Shown: positions 43,908 to 52,050, counted from the stretch's first letter. The stretch: DNA of 64,000 bases from Roseateles saccharophilus (GCF_004342485.1 NZ_SMBU01000001.1:186001-250000), one strand, 5' to 3'. The notes: generated from the sequence alone by a model not told the origin. Numbers and translations are program-made.

Positions 43908-44372
43908 ATGGAACCTCACACGCCCTCCGATCTTGGCGAATTGGCCGACCGCCTCGCCATTCGCGAACTTGTCGACGCGTATGCCACGTGCGCCGATACG
44001 CGCGATGCCGAGGGTCAGATGGCACTCTTCACCGAGGACACGGTGTTCATTGTCTATATGGACAGTCGTGCCGCCCACCCTTCGTACACGCTCAACGGTC
44101 GCGCCTCGCTTGCGCCCGTGTTCGCCAATCTCCGCACCTATCAGGCGACGATGCACTTCAACGGGCAAAGCACTGTGCAGCTTTCCGGCGACCGCGCCAC
44201 TGGTCTGAGCTACTGCATCGCTCACCATGTGTCCGTTGACGGCGACAAAAAGACTCTGATGGTCGCCCATATTCGCTACCTGGATTCCCTCGTTAAGCAG
44301 AACGGCAAATGGCTGTTCGCCGAGCGCAAGCTGATGGTCGACTGGACAGAGACACGTCCCATCGAAGCTTGA
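43908..44372 (+). CDS. SnoaL/NTF2-like protein
   Basis: 154-aa cone-shaped alpha+beta barrel protein. The N-terminal pattern LAIRELVDAYATCADTRDAE followed by MALFTEDTVF is typical of the SnoaL_4 group, and the later VAHIRYLDSLVKQNGKWLFA strand-helix-strand fits. These act as small isomerases, hydratases or ligand carriers. 32 bases after the SDR-like gene on the same strand, so probably in the copA operon. No metal motif. Function unassigned. Confidence 0.75.
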   Translation: MEPHTPSDLGELADRLAIRELVDAYATCADTRDAEGQMALFTEDTVFIVYMDSRAAHPSYTLNGRASLAPVFANLRTYQATMHFNGQSTVQLSGDRATGLSYCIAHHVSVDGDKKTLMVAHIRYLDSLVKQNGKWLFAERKLMVDWTETRPIEA

Positions 44373-44876
44373 AGGACCAGCAAGCGCAGAACGCGCGATA
44401 TCTGATTCATGAGGCACGTGGCCACCTGCCCTAAAGCAATGGACGTATCCCTCGGCGCCGCGGTTGGAGTTCGCCGGCTGGCGCACCATGGAGAAGATCG
44501 ATGACCCGATCTTGTTCCTCGGCAGCGAACTGCCGTCGGAGGACGCAAGTGCCTGCTCAAGGCGGAGTCGTTTCTGCCGGAGCTCTTGGATGACGGTTTC
44601 GCGTTGCTGTCAGGCCAGGTGGTCGACACGCGAGCTGACGAGCAAACCCGTCACGCTTAGACCTTGGTCGATGACCGATGCGGCAACCACTGAAGGCGAC
44701 CGCCGGACAAGCGGTGTCCGCGCGAAACAGCCGATGGCGCCCCCGGCGGTGTTCGCGCAACTGTTTAGTTTGTTGTCAGCTAGAAAGCACTTGTAAATGT
44801 AACAAGCGTCCCCATGTAGGCGCGCGGACCGCGGCAAACACGCCGGCGGCGCAAAACAACTTGCCTAGGAGACCGC
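44373..44876. other. Remnant region between the copA module and the CBASS-like operon
   Basis: No intact gene. A plus-strand stretch (about 44464-44660) reads as broken coding sequence: a first piece with EFAGWRTMEKIDDPILFLGS, then, after a frame change, LPELLDDGFALLSGQVVDTR and ADEQTRHA with a stop at 44658-44660. The last part is the right copy of the 90-bp repeat. The 150 bases before 44877 probably hold the CBASS-like promoter; CTTGTAAATGTAACAAG near 44799 is a small inverted repeat that could be an operator. Confidence 0.45.
44613..44701 (+). repeat. Imperfect direct repeat, right copy (about 90 bp)
   Basis: Same orientation as 40701-40790. Here it forms the 3' end of a longer broken frame, so this copy is probably closer to the original gene. 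Confidence 0.75.
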
Positions 44877-45806
44877 GTGAACAGCCAACAAAACGACATC
44901 CCGACGCGGCAGGCGTCAAGTGAAAACCGGGGCCTGCTGCGCGCCCGCCATAGCAATTACCGCGCCGCCAAGGTCACCCAGGGCCTGCTGGTCCTGGTGT
45001 CGATCCTCTTGCCTGTCGTCGGCGTCTGGATCGGTCCCCAGGTTCCTGATATCCGGCCCTACCTGGCCCTGGCCAGTTTGATCTTGCTGGTGATGGAGAC
45101 GGCGCTGTTCGACCGGATCCAGAAGGACCGGCTCAAGCGCGGCGCAAAGCTGCAGGAACAGTTCGATACGGACGTCTTCGGCCTGCCCTGGAACCGCTTC
45201 GTGACCGGCGCGCCGGTGGAGCACGAAGACGTGCGCAGGCTCTCCGCCAAGCCGCTGTCCAAGAAGCGCGAGTCGAACTTCCTTGCCTGGTACGAGGTGT
45301 GCATCGGTAGGCTGCCGCTGCACCTGGCCCGGCTGATCGGCCAGCGCACAAACATCAGCTACGACGCGCGGCTCAGGCGCCGGTATGGCGGCTGGCTGCT
45401 GACGCTAACCATCCTGTTCGGCGTCTCGCTGTTGTATGCCGGGCTGTACAAGGGCCTGCAGTTTCCCGATCTCATCATGACGTTGGTGGTGCCGTTCCTG
45501 CCCGTGCTTACGTGGGCACTGAGGGAGCGCATGCAGCAGGCCAACGCTGCGATTTCGCTGACGAACCTCAGCGGCGAGTGGGACAAGATCTGGACCAAGG
45601 CCCTTGGTGGCGCCGAGGCGGCGGTCATCACGGCCGAGTCGCGAGCCTTGCAGGACGCCATCTACCAGCATCGCGAGCGCAGCCCACTGGTCTTCGACTG
45701 GGTGTATTTCATCTTCAGGTCGGCGAACGAGGATGAGGCCCACCACGCGGCAGAGGATCTGGTGCGGAAGGCCGAGAAGGCGCTGGGCGCGGGGGGCGGG
45801 GCATGA
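44877..45806 (+). CDS. S-4TM-type putative pore-forming effector (CBASS-like)
   Basis: S-4TM proteins are membrane effectors found beside CD-NTase genes; they are thought to damage the membrane when they bind a cyclic nucleotide. 309 aa with four hydrophobic helices in two pairs: about 33-51 (VTQGLLVLVSILLPVVGVWI), 59-76, 172-191 (LLTLTILFGVSLLYAGLYKG) and 197-214 (LIMTLVVPFLPVLTWAL). The loop between pairs and the C-terminal helical part are soluble. GTG start at 44877 with AGGAG 6 bases upstream. It overlaps the CD-NTase gene by four bases (45803-45806). Confidence 0.85.
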   Translation: MNSQQNDIPTRQASSENRGLLRARHSNYRAAKVTQGLLVLVSILLPVVGVWIGPQVPDIRPYLALASLILLVMETALFDRIQKDRLKRGAKLQEQFDTDVFGLPWNRFVTGAPVEHEDVRRLSAKPLSKKRESNFLAWYEVCIGRLPLHLARLIGQRTNISYDARLRRRYGGWLLTLTILFGVSLLYAGLYKGLQFPDLIMTLVVPFLPVLTWALRERMQQANAAISLTNLSGEWDKIWTKALGGAEAAVITAESRALQDAIYQHRERSPLVFDWVYFIFRSANEDEAHHAAEDLVRKAEKALGAGGGA

Positions 45807-47236
45807 AGCTGGTCGATCAGTTCAAGACCTTCCTCAGCGGTGAGGTCAACCTCAACGACACGCGAGTGAGCCAGTTGGACGCCAGCGTCGAAGCGGTTCA
45901 GAAGGCGATCAAGGCCTCAAGCTGGGGGCCGAAGATCCTCGATTTCGACGGCCACGGTTCATGGGCCCACGGCACCATCATCAAGCCGCGCGCGGACGGC
46001 GAGTTCGACGCCGACCTGCTGGTGATCGTGGAACCCGTCGAAGGCTGGGAAGCCAAGGACTACGTGAACAAGCTGGGCGCCTTCTTTGACGGCCACAGCA
46101 CCTACAAGGACAAGGTGCATCGCTATTCGCACTGCGTGACCATCGAGTACGCGGGCGAGCGTCGCATTGATATCGCCCCGTGCATCAAGGGCCGGCTGTG
46201 GTCGAACACGTACGAGGTCTGCAACCGGACCACCAACGAGTTCGAAACGACCGCCGCACTGGACTACACCGACTGGGTGATCGGCAGGAACGGCGTGGCG
46301 GGCGGCAATGACCTCAAGAAGGTCACCCGGCTGCTGAAGTACCTGCGCGACATCAAGACCAACTTCACCTGCCCGTCCTTCCTGTTCACGACGCTGGTGG
46401 GCATGCACATCTACGACTCGGACAAGGACACGACAGCCTTCGCCGACACGCCGACCTGCTTGAAGACCGTGATCGGCCGGCTGGACGACTACTTGCAGGC
46501 GCGCCCCACTGTGCCCGTCATCCGCAACCCGGTGCTGTCGTCAGACATCCAGAGCCGCGTCTGGGATCAGACGCAGTACGGCAACTTTCGCGAGAAGATC
46601 AATCTGTATCGCACCTGGATCGACGACGCCTATAACGAGGGAGACCGCGACGAGTCCATCGGCAAATGGCAGCGCGTCTTCGGCGATAGCTTCGCCGCTG
46701 GCGAGGCCAAGGAATCTGCACGGCTCAGCGAGAGCGTGTCGAAGAGCGATGCGCTGGTGCTGGCGGGCCAGTTCAAGGACCTGGTCCAGCGGGTCATAGA
46801 ACGTGGCCGCGCCGCGCTTCCGGAGCGCATCACGCGGCTGCCCTATGTTCAGCGTCCCAAATGGCGCAGCGCGCCGCAGACTTATCGCATCAACGTGTCC
46901 GCAGAGCTCATGACCGAGCAGAAGGGCGCGAGGCTGGGTGCGGTGACGTCGCTCCAACCTCTGCCGAAGGGACGCTCGATCCGCTTCACTGCGTCCAACG
47001 CCGTCGGCTTGCCGTTCGACTCTTCGTTCAAGGTGCAATGGCGCGTGACGAACACCGATCAAGCCGCCTATGACGCCAACTCGCTGCGCGGCGACTTCTA
47101 CGCCAGCGACTCAGGCTTCTCGCGCGAAGAGGACCTGGCCTACCGCGGCGTGCACTTCGTGGAAGCCTTCCTGATCGGGAGGAGTGACAACCGCCTTTAC
47201 GGGAAGTCGGAGCCGTTCTATGTCGTGATCGAGTGA
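45803..47236 (+). CDS. CD-NTase (SMODS) with C-terminal AGS-C-type sensor domain, CBASS-like
   Basis: CD-NTases make cyclic di- or trinucleotides on infection. The 477-aa product has the nucleotidyltransferase signature GS (52-53) followed by D69 and D71 (EFDADLLVIV) and the third acid D123 (RRIDIAPC). The next 180 residues are the helical second half of the fold. The C-terminal 130 residues (from about TYRINVSAELMT to EPFYVVIE) are beta-rich and match the AGS-C sensor described with SMODS enzymes. With only effector and synthase, this is a minimal type I CBASS layout; no Cap2/Cap3 ancillary genes are seen. The nucleotide product cannot be read from sequence. Confidence 0.87.
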   Translation: MKLVDQFKTFLSGEVNLNDTRVSQLDASVEAVQKAIKASSWGPKILDFDGHGSWAHGTIIKPRADGEFDADLLVIVEPVEGWEAKDYVNKLGAFFDGHSTYKDKVHRYSHCVTIEYAGERRIDIAPCIKGRLWSNTYEVCNRTTNEFETTAALDYTDWVIGRNGVAGGNDLKKVTRLLKYLRDIKTNFTCPSFLFTTLVGMHIYDSDKDTTAFADTPTCLKTVIGRLDDYLQARPTVPVIRNPVLSSDIQSRVWDQTQYGNFREKINLYRTWIDDAYNEGDRDESIGKWQRVFGDSFAAGEAKESARLSESVSKSDALVLAGQFKDLVQRVIERGRAALPERITRLPYVQRPKWRSAPQTYRINVSAELMTEQKGARLGAVTSLQPLPKGRSIRFTASNAVGLPFDSSFKVQWRVTNTDQAAYDANSLRGDFYASDSGFSREEDLAYRGVHFVEAFLIGRSDNRLYGKSEPFYVVIE

Positions 47237-47400
47237 TGAGCACGGGTGAGCCGGCCGTGGGGTCCTCCGAGTTCCTGCTGGGGAAGGACCTGCAGCGGCA
47301 TCTCGTCGAGAACCTGGAGTGCGTCGGGCCCGGCCTCAGGCTCTACGAGGAGGACATCAGCGAGATCCATAACCTTGCCGGCGCTGCTACCGATGCATAA
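47236..47400 (+). pseudogene. Truncated NucS/DUF91-like nuclease fragment
   Basis: The ATG overlaps the CD-NTase stop (TGATG), so it was the third gene of the operon. The 54-codon frame has SSEFLLGKDLQRHLVENLEC followed by GPGLRLYEED, which resembles the start of NucS/DUF91-type RecB-like nuclease domains (usually LEKDLExxLVxN...GLxLYEEE). It then goes out of register (NLAGAATDA) and stops at a hairpin. All catalytic residues would lie downstream and are absent. Most likely a nuclease gene cut off where the island was joined to other DNA. Confidence 0.6.
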
Positions 47401-47421
47401 AGCTGCCGAGGCGGCAGCTTT
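47399..47421. terminator. Perfect palindromic hairpin at the end of the CBASS-like operon
   Basis: AAAGCTGCCG (47399-47408), loop of three, CGGCAGCTTT (47412-47421). It looks like a bidirectional terminator with short T tracts inside the stem, and lies at the junction of two truncated genes. Confidence 0.55.
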
Positions 47422-47423
47422 AT

Positions 47424-47615
47424 GGCCTCACCGGCGCGGTCGACTTCCTCGTGAAGCCGGTGCTGCCCATGGTGCTTGAAAGGGTGGCGGCGTTTGTCGC
47501 CCTCAACCTGCAGCGCAAGTCACTGAGCGACCAGAAGGATGACTGCGAGCGACTGCTGGCTGACTACAACATGGCTTTCACGAGCGATGTAGAGCAAATT
47601 TCGGCCAATCTTTAG
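47424..47615 (+). pseudogene. Response-regulator receiver domain remnant
   Basis: A plus-strand frame with no start reads GAVDFLVKPVLPMVLERVAA, then a coiled-coil-like stretch and a stop at 47613-47615. The DFLxKP motif is the beta5/alpha5 end of a CheY-like receiver domain with its conserved Lys. The first two thirds (including the phospho-acceptor Asp) are missing. It shows that a two-component gene was broken here, at or near the edge of the accessory region. Confidence 0.6.
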
Positions 47616-47745
47616 CTCAGACCTTGATAGGCCGCCGCAAAGCGCACGTCCAAAACTTGGCCGAAAGTTCCTGCAGTCGCTCCGCAAATTCGGGCCAAGT
47701 AGCCATCGAAAGCACAGTAGTCGAAAAACGCAAAAGGCCCCGATT

Positions 47746-47821
47746 TGGCGCGCCCGGTTGGGATCGAACCAACAACCCCTGCCTTCGGAGGGCAGTACTC
47801 TATCCATTGAGCTACGGGCGC
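47746..47821 (-). tRNA. tRNA-Arg (anticodon CCG)
   Basis: Minus strand, 5' end at 47821. Acceptor stem GCGCCCG pairs with CGGGCGC, then discriminator G and an encoded CCA (47748-47746). D arm TAGCTCAATGGATAGAGTA; anticodon stem CTGCC/GGCAG with loop CTCCGAA (anticodon CCG); T arm GTTGG-TTCGATC-CCAAC. Complete and canonical. tRNA-Arg genes are common integration sites for islands; accessory DNA lies at its 3' side here. Confidence 0.96.
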
Positions 47822-47831
47822 GAAGCCTTGC

Positions 47832-47837
47832 ATTCTA
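47832..47837 (-). promoter_or_regulatory. -10 box of tRNA-Arg
   Basis: TAGAAT on the minus strand (47837-47832), 10 bases upstream of the tRNA 5' end. No good -35 match at 17 bp. Confidence 0.55.
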
Positions 47838-47879
47838 ACAGCGGGGTTCCCCGAGCCATGGGGGCGGGTGGGGCGCACC

Positions 47880-47885
47880 TATAAT
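47880..47885 (+). promoter_or_regulatory. -10 box upstream of the cytochrome c gene
   Basis: A perfect TATAAT, about 70 bases upstream of the cytochrome start, in very GC-rich surroundings. No clear -35 box; divergent from the tRNA promoter. Confidence 0.55.
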
Positions 47886-47955
47886 TCTCCGGTTTTTCGT
47901 GCCGCGCGCTGCGCTGCACGCCAAGAAGACCGACGAGGATCGATAAGAGGAATCC

Positions 47956-48495
47956 ATGAGCGACAGCCACGATCACGACCACGACGAAGCCCATACCGGC
48001 CCGATCAAGACCCCCAAGCAACTCGCCTGGGCCGTGCTGTTCGCCTTCGTGGTGCCGGTGATCGTCATCATCATGCTGGCCAACTACGTCAGCACCGACA
48101 GCAAGCCGGCCGCGGGCACGGGTGCGCTGGATGCCCAGGCCGTGGCCGAGCGCATCGCGCCGGTGGCCCGCGTCGAGGTCAAGGATGCCAACGACTCCGG
48201 CGCGATGAAGACCGGCGAGCAGGTCTTCCAGGCCCAGTGCTCGGCCTGTCATGCGACCGGCGCCGCCGGCTCGCCCAAGTTCGGCGACGCCGCTGCCTGG
48301 GGCCCGCGCATCAAAAGCGGTGTCGAGGCGCTGCTGAATTCGGCGCTCAAGGGCAAGGGCAATATGGGCCCGCAGGGCGGCGGCGATTTCTCGGACTTCG
48401 AGGTCCAGCGCGCCGTGGTCTACATGGCCAACAACGGCGGCGCCAAGTTCGACGAGCCCAAGATGCCGGCCCCGGCCGCCTCGGCCGCGAACTGA
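47956..48495 (+). CDS. Membrane-anchored class I cytochrome c (c5 type)
   Basis: 179 aa. His/Asp-rich cytoplasmic N-terminus (SHDHDHDEAH), one membrane anchor (about 25-47, LAWAVLFAFVVPVIVIIMLA), a linker, then a cytochrome domain with the haem site CSACH (about 95-99) and probable Met axial ligand in the GNMGPQGGG segment. Periplasm-facing electron carrier, probably to a terminal oxidase. Start has AGAGGA before the ATG. First backbone gene to the right of the tRNA. Confidence 0.9.
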   Translation: MSDSHDHDHDEAHTGPIKTPKQLAWAVLFAFVVPVIVIIMLANYVSTDSKPAAGTGALDAQAVAERIAPVARVEVKDANDSGAMKTGEQVFQAQCSACHATGAAGSPKFGDAAAWGPRIKSGVEALLNSALKGKGNMGPQGGGDFSDFEVQRAVVYMANNGGAKFDEPKMPAPAASAAN

Positions 48496-48511
48496 GTACC
48501 CCACTCCCTTT

Positions 48512-48546
48512 GACAAGGCCCGCCGTGAGCGGGCCTTGTCATTTCT
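48512..48546 (+). terminator. Terminator after the cytochrome c gene
   Basis: Perfect 12-bp stem GACAAGGCCCGC (48512-48523) with GCGGGCCTTGTC (48529-48540), loop of five, then ATTTCT. It separates the plus-strand cytochrome gene from the minus-strand genes and may stop both transcripts. Confidence 0.8.
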
Positions 48547-49066
48547 AGTGCGCCAGCGCGGGGCGCAGCCGGTAGCCGAACAGGGCCGGCAGCTTGGCGG
48601 CGATGCAGTCCTGCGGCGTCCAGCGGCCGGCCTCGACGGCTTCGGCGGCAAGGGCCATGTCGGCCGTGTGCACGAGGCCCAGGCCCAGGTCGGCCTGCAG
48701 GTAGAGGTGGCCGGCCTCGTCCAGCCAGGCGGATTCGACCTTGGCCTCGCGCCCCGTGTGGCTGCGCACGCCGCCGCCCGGCTGCAGGCGCCAGACCCAG
48801 GGCGTGCTTTCCAGCTCGACGTAGACGCGCTGCGGGCCGTTCTGGAAGAACCAGGCGCCGCGCTCGTCCGAGGCGTAGTTGCGGCCGATGAAGGCGAGCA
48901 GCTTGTCGTGCTCGACGCGGCTGCCCTTCACGCGCGGGAAGGGGCCGGAGCGCTGGATGCGCTCGTCGCGCATATACCAGTCGCCGCGCGCGTCGAGCGC
49001 CAGCCAGCCGTAGCAGTGGGGCACGTTGGGCCACTTCTTCAGCGCGGCTTCGACGATGGCGTCCAT
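48545..49066 (-). CDS. Conserved hypothetical protein (173 aa)
   Basis: A soluble 173-aa protein rich in Trp and Tyr (KKWPNVPHCYGWLALDARGD; FFQNGPQRVYVELES), with no signal peptide. I recall similar proteins in Burkholderiales as DUF2946-unrelated conserved hypotheticals, but cannot name the family. The stop lies just beyond the cytochrome terminator; the start is 22 bases before the C-terminal end of the YheT-type gene's transcript neighbour on the same strand, so it is probably the last gene of that operon. Confidence 0.75.
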   Translation of the reverse strand: MDAIVEAALKKWPNVPHCYGWLALDARGDWYMRDERIQRSGPFPRVKGSRVEHDKLLAFIGRNYASDERGAWFFQNGPQRVYVELESTPWVWRLQPGGGVRSHTGREAKVESAWLDEAGHLYLQADLGLGLVHTADMALAAEAVEAGRWTPQDCIAAKLPALFGYRLRPALAH

Positions 49067-49078
49067 GGCGGCGATCCT

Positions 49079-50044
49079 TCAGCGTTGCTTCCAGAGCCAG
49101 TCACAGACCTGCTCGGGCATGGTCAGCAGATGGCCGGGCAGCGGACCGGCCGGAAAGCCGACATGGCCGCCGTGGCCGGGCTGCCAGAGTGTCACATAGG
49201 CGCCCACTTCAGCGGTATGCGGCAGGCTGTGCCCCGGCACGAAGGGGTCGTTGCGCGCGTTCAGCACCAGGGCCGGGATGCGGATGCGGTGCAGGTGGGG
49301 CTTGGCCGCGGCGCGAGCCCAATAGTCCTCGGTGTTGCGGAAGCCGTGCAGCGGCGCGGTGAAGAGGTCGTCGAACTCGTAGAGGGTCGTCGCCCGCTTC
49401 AGGCGCTCGCCGTCGAACAGGCCCGGGTGCTGCTGCAGCTTGCGCAGCGCCTTGGGGATCATCGTGCGCAGGAAGCGGCGCGCGTAGACCTGCCGGTTGA
49501 AGCCGCGGTCGATGGCCGCGCCGGCGGCAGCGAGGTCGATGGGCGAGCAGATGGAGCAGACGGCATGGGCCGTCTGCGCAGCCGCCGTGCCGGCCTCTTC
49601 TGCCCAGCGCATCAGCGCATTGCCGCCCAGCGACACGCCGGCGACGATCAGCGGCGCGCCGTGGCGCTCGCGCAGGCGCTGCAGTATCCAGCCGACCTCC
49701 TCGTAGTCGCCCGAGTGGTAGGCGCGCGGGCCGCGGTTCAGTTCGCCCGAGCAGCCGCGGAAATTCGGCAGCGCCATCGCCCAGCCGCGCGCGCGGGCCA
49801 CGCTGGCGAAGGCGACACTGCTGTGGCTGGTGCGGTCGCCCTCCAGGCCGTGGAACAGCACGAACAGGGGCGCGCCGGGCGGCGAGCCTGCCAGGAAGTC
49901 GACATCGATGAAGTCGCCGTCCGGCGTGTCCCAGCGCTCGCGCGTCCAGTCTGGCGGCGGGCCGTCGTGCTGGCGGCTGAAGAGGGCAGGCCAGATGGTC
50001 TGGGCATGGCCACCGGGTAGCCAGCGGGGCGCGCGGTACTGCAT
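49079..50044 (-). CDS. YheT-type alpha/beta hydrolase
   Basis: 321 aa. Begins MQYRAPRWLPGGHAQTIWPA, the family N-terminus. The oxyanion region FVLFHGLEGDRTSHSS and the nucleophile elbow AGVSLGGNALMRW (catalytic Ser in GVSLGG) are clear, and the acid and His lie in NARNDPFVPG and QPGHGGHVGF. UPF0017/YheT esterases act on short acyl esters; the natural substrate is unknown. Start at 50044 rather than 50122, because the conserved N-terminus begins there; the longer frame runs into the upstream gene. Confidence 0.88.
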   Translation of the reverse strand: MQYRAPRWLPGGHAQTIWPALFSRQHDGPPPDWTRERWDTPDGDFIDVDFLAGSPPGAPLFVLFHGLEGDRTSHSSVAFASVARARGWAMALPNFRGCSGELNRGPRAYHSGDYEEVGWILQRLRERHGAPLIVAGVSLGGNALMRWAEEAGTAAAQTAHAVCSICSPIDLAAAGAAIDRGFNRQVYARRFLRTMIPKALRKLQQHPGLFDGERLKRATTLYEFDDLFTAPLHGFRNTEDYWARAAAKPHLHRIRIPALVLNARNDPFVPGHSLPHTAEVGAYVTLWQPGHGGHVGFPAGPLPGHLLTMPEQVCDWLWKQR

Positions 50045-50057
50045 GGCGCCTGGGTTC

Positions 50058-50516
50058 CTAATGAAGCGTGCCGGCGTCCGCCACCAGTTCCTGGACGTCG
50101 CCCGCGTTGCCGGGGCTGGCATGGTGCAGCACCAGGCGCCAGCCCAGTGCCGTCTTCAGGTAGACATTGGTCGCGATGACCCAGGCGGTCGGCGCTGCCT
50201 GGCCCGTCTCGCCGTGCAGTTGCACGCGTTCCAGGACATGGTGGATGGCGCAGTCGCCGCTGTGCAGGCGGCGCACCCGCTCGGGGTGGACGTTGACGGC
50301 GCCGCGCTCGAACACCGCCGCGAAGGCAGCGCGTATGGCGGGCAGGCCGACGATGCGCGGGCCGCCCGGGTGCACGCAGGCGACCTCCTCGTCATCGGCC
50401 CACAGGGCCATCAGGTGGTCGAGGTCGGCGTGCTGCAACGCCTCGTAGAACTGGGCCTCGCTGTCGTCGGGCGAGGCCAGCAGGACGGCGGACGGGGCGG
50501 CGGTTTTGCGCATCAT
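50058..50516 (-). CDS. SnoaL/NTF2-like protein (DUF4440 type)
   Basis: 152 aa. The core has EAQFYEALQHADLDHLMALW then ADDEEVACVHPGGPRIVGLP, the SnoaL_3 or DUF4440 pattern, and a final strand LGWRLVLHHASP. 14 bases upstream of the YheT-type gene on the same strand, so probably co-transcribed. Family enzymes are diverse and no catalytic role is clear. Start is one of two adjacent Met codons. Confidence 0.8.
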   Translation of the reverse strand: MMRKTAAPSAVLLASPDDSEAQFYEALQHADLDHLMALWADDEEVACVHPGGPRIVGLPAIRAAFAAVFERGAVNVHPERVRRLHSGDCAIHHVLERVQLHGETGQAAPTAWVIATNVYLKTALGWRLVLHHASPGNAGDVQELVADAGTLH

Positions 50517-50626
50517 TCCATTGTAGGGAGACGCCCATGGGCGATGCGCGCAAGACGGCGGGCCGGACGTAGCATCGTCTTCCCTTGTCGCGGGCGCGGC
50601 ATCGGCGGATCAGCACAGGAGGACTT

Positions 50627-51229
50627 ATGGGTTACCACCTCGAAGGTCGGCTGCTGGAGGTCTGCAATTGCAAGGTGCTCTGTCCTTGCTGGATCGGCGA
50701 GGACCCGGACAACGGGACCTGCGACACCATCGTCGCCTGGCGCGTCGACAAGGGCACCGTCGAGGGCACCGATGTCTCGGGCCTGACCATCGCCGCCGTG
50801 GCCCATGTGCCCGGCAACATCCTGCAGGGCAACTGGACGGCCGCGATCTTCGTCGACCAGAAGGCCAGCGCGGCGCAGGAGCAGGCGCTGCTGAAGGTCT
50901 ATACCGGCCAGGCCGGCGGGCCGGTGGCGGACCTGGCCAAGCTGATCGGCACCGTCGTGTCGGTCGAGCGCGCCGCCATCCGCTTCGACGTGCAGGGCGG
51001 CAAGGGCACGCTGGAGATCGGCAGCGACTACTACGCCGAGCTGGAGCCTTATCTCGGCGCCACCGGCGGCCAGACGACGCTGTCGGACACGGTGTTCTCG
51101 ACGGTGCCGGGCGCGCCGGTCTTCGTCGGCAAGTCGCCGCGCTACCGCTCGAAGAACGCCAAGATCGGCATCGACCTTGACATCAAGGGCCACAACGCGC
51201 TGCAGAGCATCTTCGTCTTCGACGCCTGA
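50627..51229 (+). CDS. DUF1326 family protein
   Basis: 200 aa. The N-terminal Cys cluster LLEVCNCKVLCPCWIGEDPD is the family signature. Start at 50627 has AGGAGG at ideal spacing. No signal peptide or membrane helix. It precedes a DUF2182 gene with a TGATG overlap; DUF1326 and DUF2182 are regular neighbours and are thought to work together in binding or moving a metal, though the role is not proven. Confidence 0.87.
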   Translation: MGYHLEGRLLEVCNCKVLCPCWIGEDPDNGTCDTIVAWRVDKGTVEGTDVSGLTIAAVAHVPGNILQGNWTAAIFVDQKASAAQEQALLKVYTGQAGGPVADLAKLIGTVVSVERAAIRFDVQGGKGTLEIGSDYYAELEPYLGATGGQTTLSDTVFSTVPGAPVFVGKSPRYRSKNAKIGIDLDIKGHNALQSIFVFDA

Positions 51230-52050
51230 TGCCGATGCCCGATGCGTCGCTACTGGGCGGCAGCCACGGCGCCCGGTGGACGCGGCATCGCCGCGTCTTC
51301 CTGCCGGTATGGCTGGCGCTGGTGCTGCTGGCCTGGACCCTGCTGTGGGCCTGGAGCCTGAGCCCGCACGCCCGCTACCTGGATCACGGCGGCTGGACCG
51401 GGCCGCTGGCTGATCTGTGCCGCACGCTGCCCGGAGGCGGCTGGTGGCTGCCCACGGCCCTCGCGGCACTGGCCTGGCTGCTGATGTGCATCGCGATGAT
51501 GCTGCCGACGACGCTGCCGCTGTTCGACGTGTTCGAGCGCGTCACCGCCGGCCGCGCCGACCGGGGCCTGCTGCTGGGCCTGCTCGGCGCCGGCTATCTG
51601 GCCGTCTGGGGCGGGTTCGGCCTGCTGGCCCACGGCGCGCACGAGGCTTTGCTAGCCGGCGTGGCCCGCCTGCCCTGGCTGGCCGACCGGGCTGCCTGGA
51701 TCGGCGTGGCCACGCTGGCGGGCGCCGGCGCCTTCCAGTTCTCGGCACTGAAATACCGCTGCCTGGAGCAATGCCGCACGCCGCTGAGCTTCGTCATGGC
51801 GCATTGGCGGGGCGGCAGCCCGCGCTGGCAGGCTTGGGCGTTGGGCGCCCACCATGGCCTGTTCTGCATCGGCTGCTGCTGGGCGCTGATGCTGCTGATG
51901 TTCGTCGTCGGCATGGGCCACCTCGGCTGGATGCTGGTGCTGGCGGCGGTGATGGCGGCCGAGAAGAACCTGCCCGGCGGGCGCCGGCTCAGCGCGCCGC
52001 TGGGCTGGGCCCTGCTGGCCGCGGCCGTGCTGCTGGCGATGCGCGCATGA
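51229..52050 (+). CDS. DUF2182 predicted metal-binding membrane protein
   Basis: 273 aa with about six membrane helices. Family motifs: CIAMMLPTTLPLF on one helix, QFSALKYRCLEQCRTPLSF and HHGLFCIGCCWALMLLMF, which place Cys, His and Met inside the membrane as a likely metal site. Overlaps the DUF1326 stop by one base and the next gene by four, so the three form one operon. Function presumed to be metal transport or insertion. Confidence 0.87.
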   Translation: MPMPDASLLGGSHGARWTRHRRVFLPVWLALVLLAWTLLWAWSLSPHARYLDHGGWTGPLADLCRTLPGGGWWLPTALAALAWLLMCIAMMLPTTLPLFDVFERVTAGRADRGLLLGLLGAGYLAVWGGFGLLAHGAHEALLAGVARLPWLADRAAWIGVATLAGAGAFQFSALKYRCLEQCRTPLSFVMAHWRGGSPRWQAWALGAHHGLFCIGCCWALMLLMFVVGMGHLGWMLVLAAVMAAEKNLPGGRRLSAPLGWALLAAAVLLAMRA

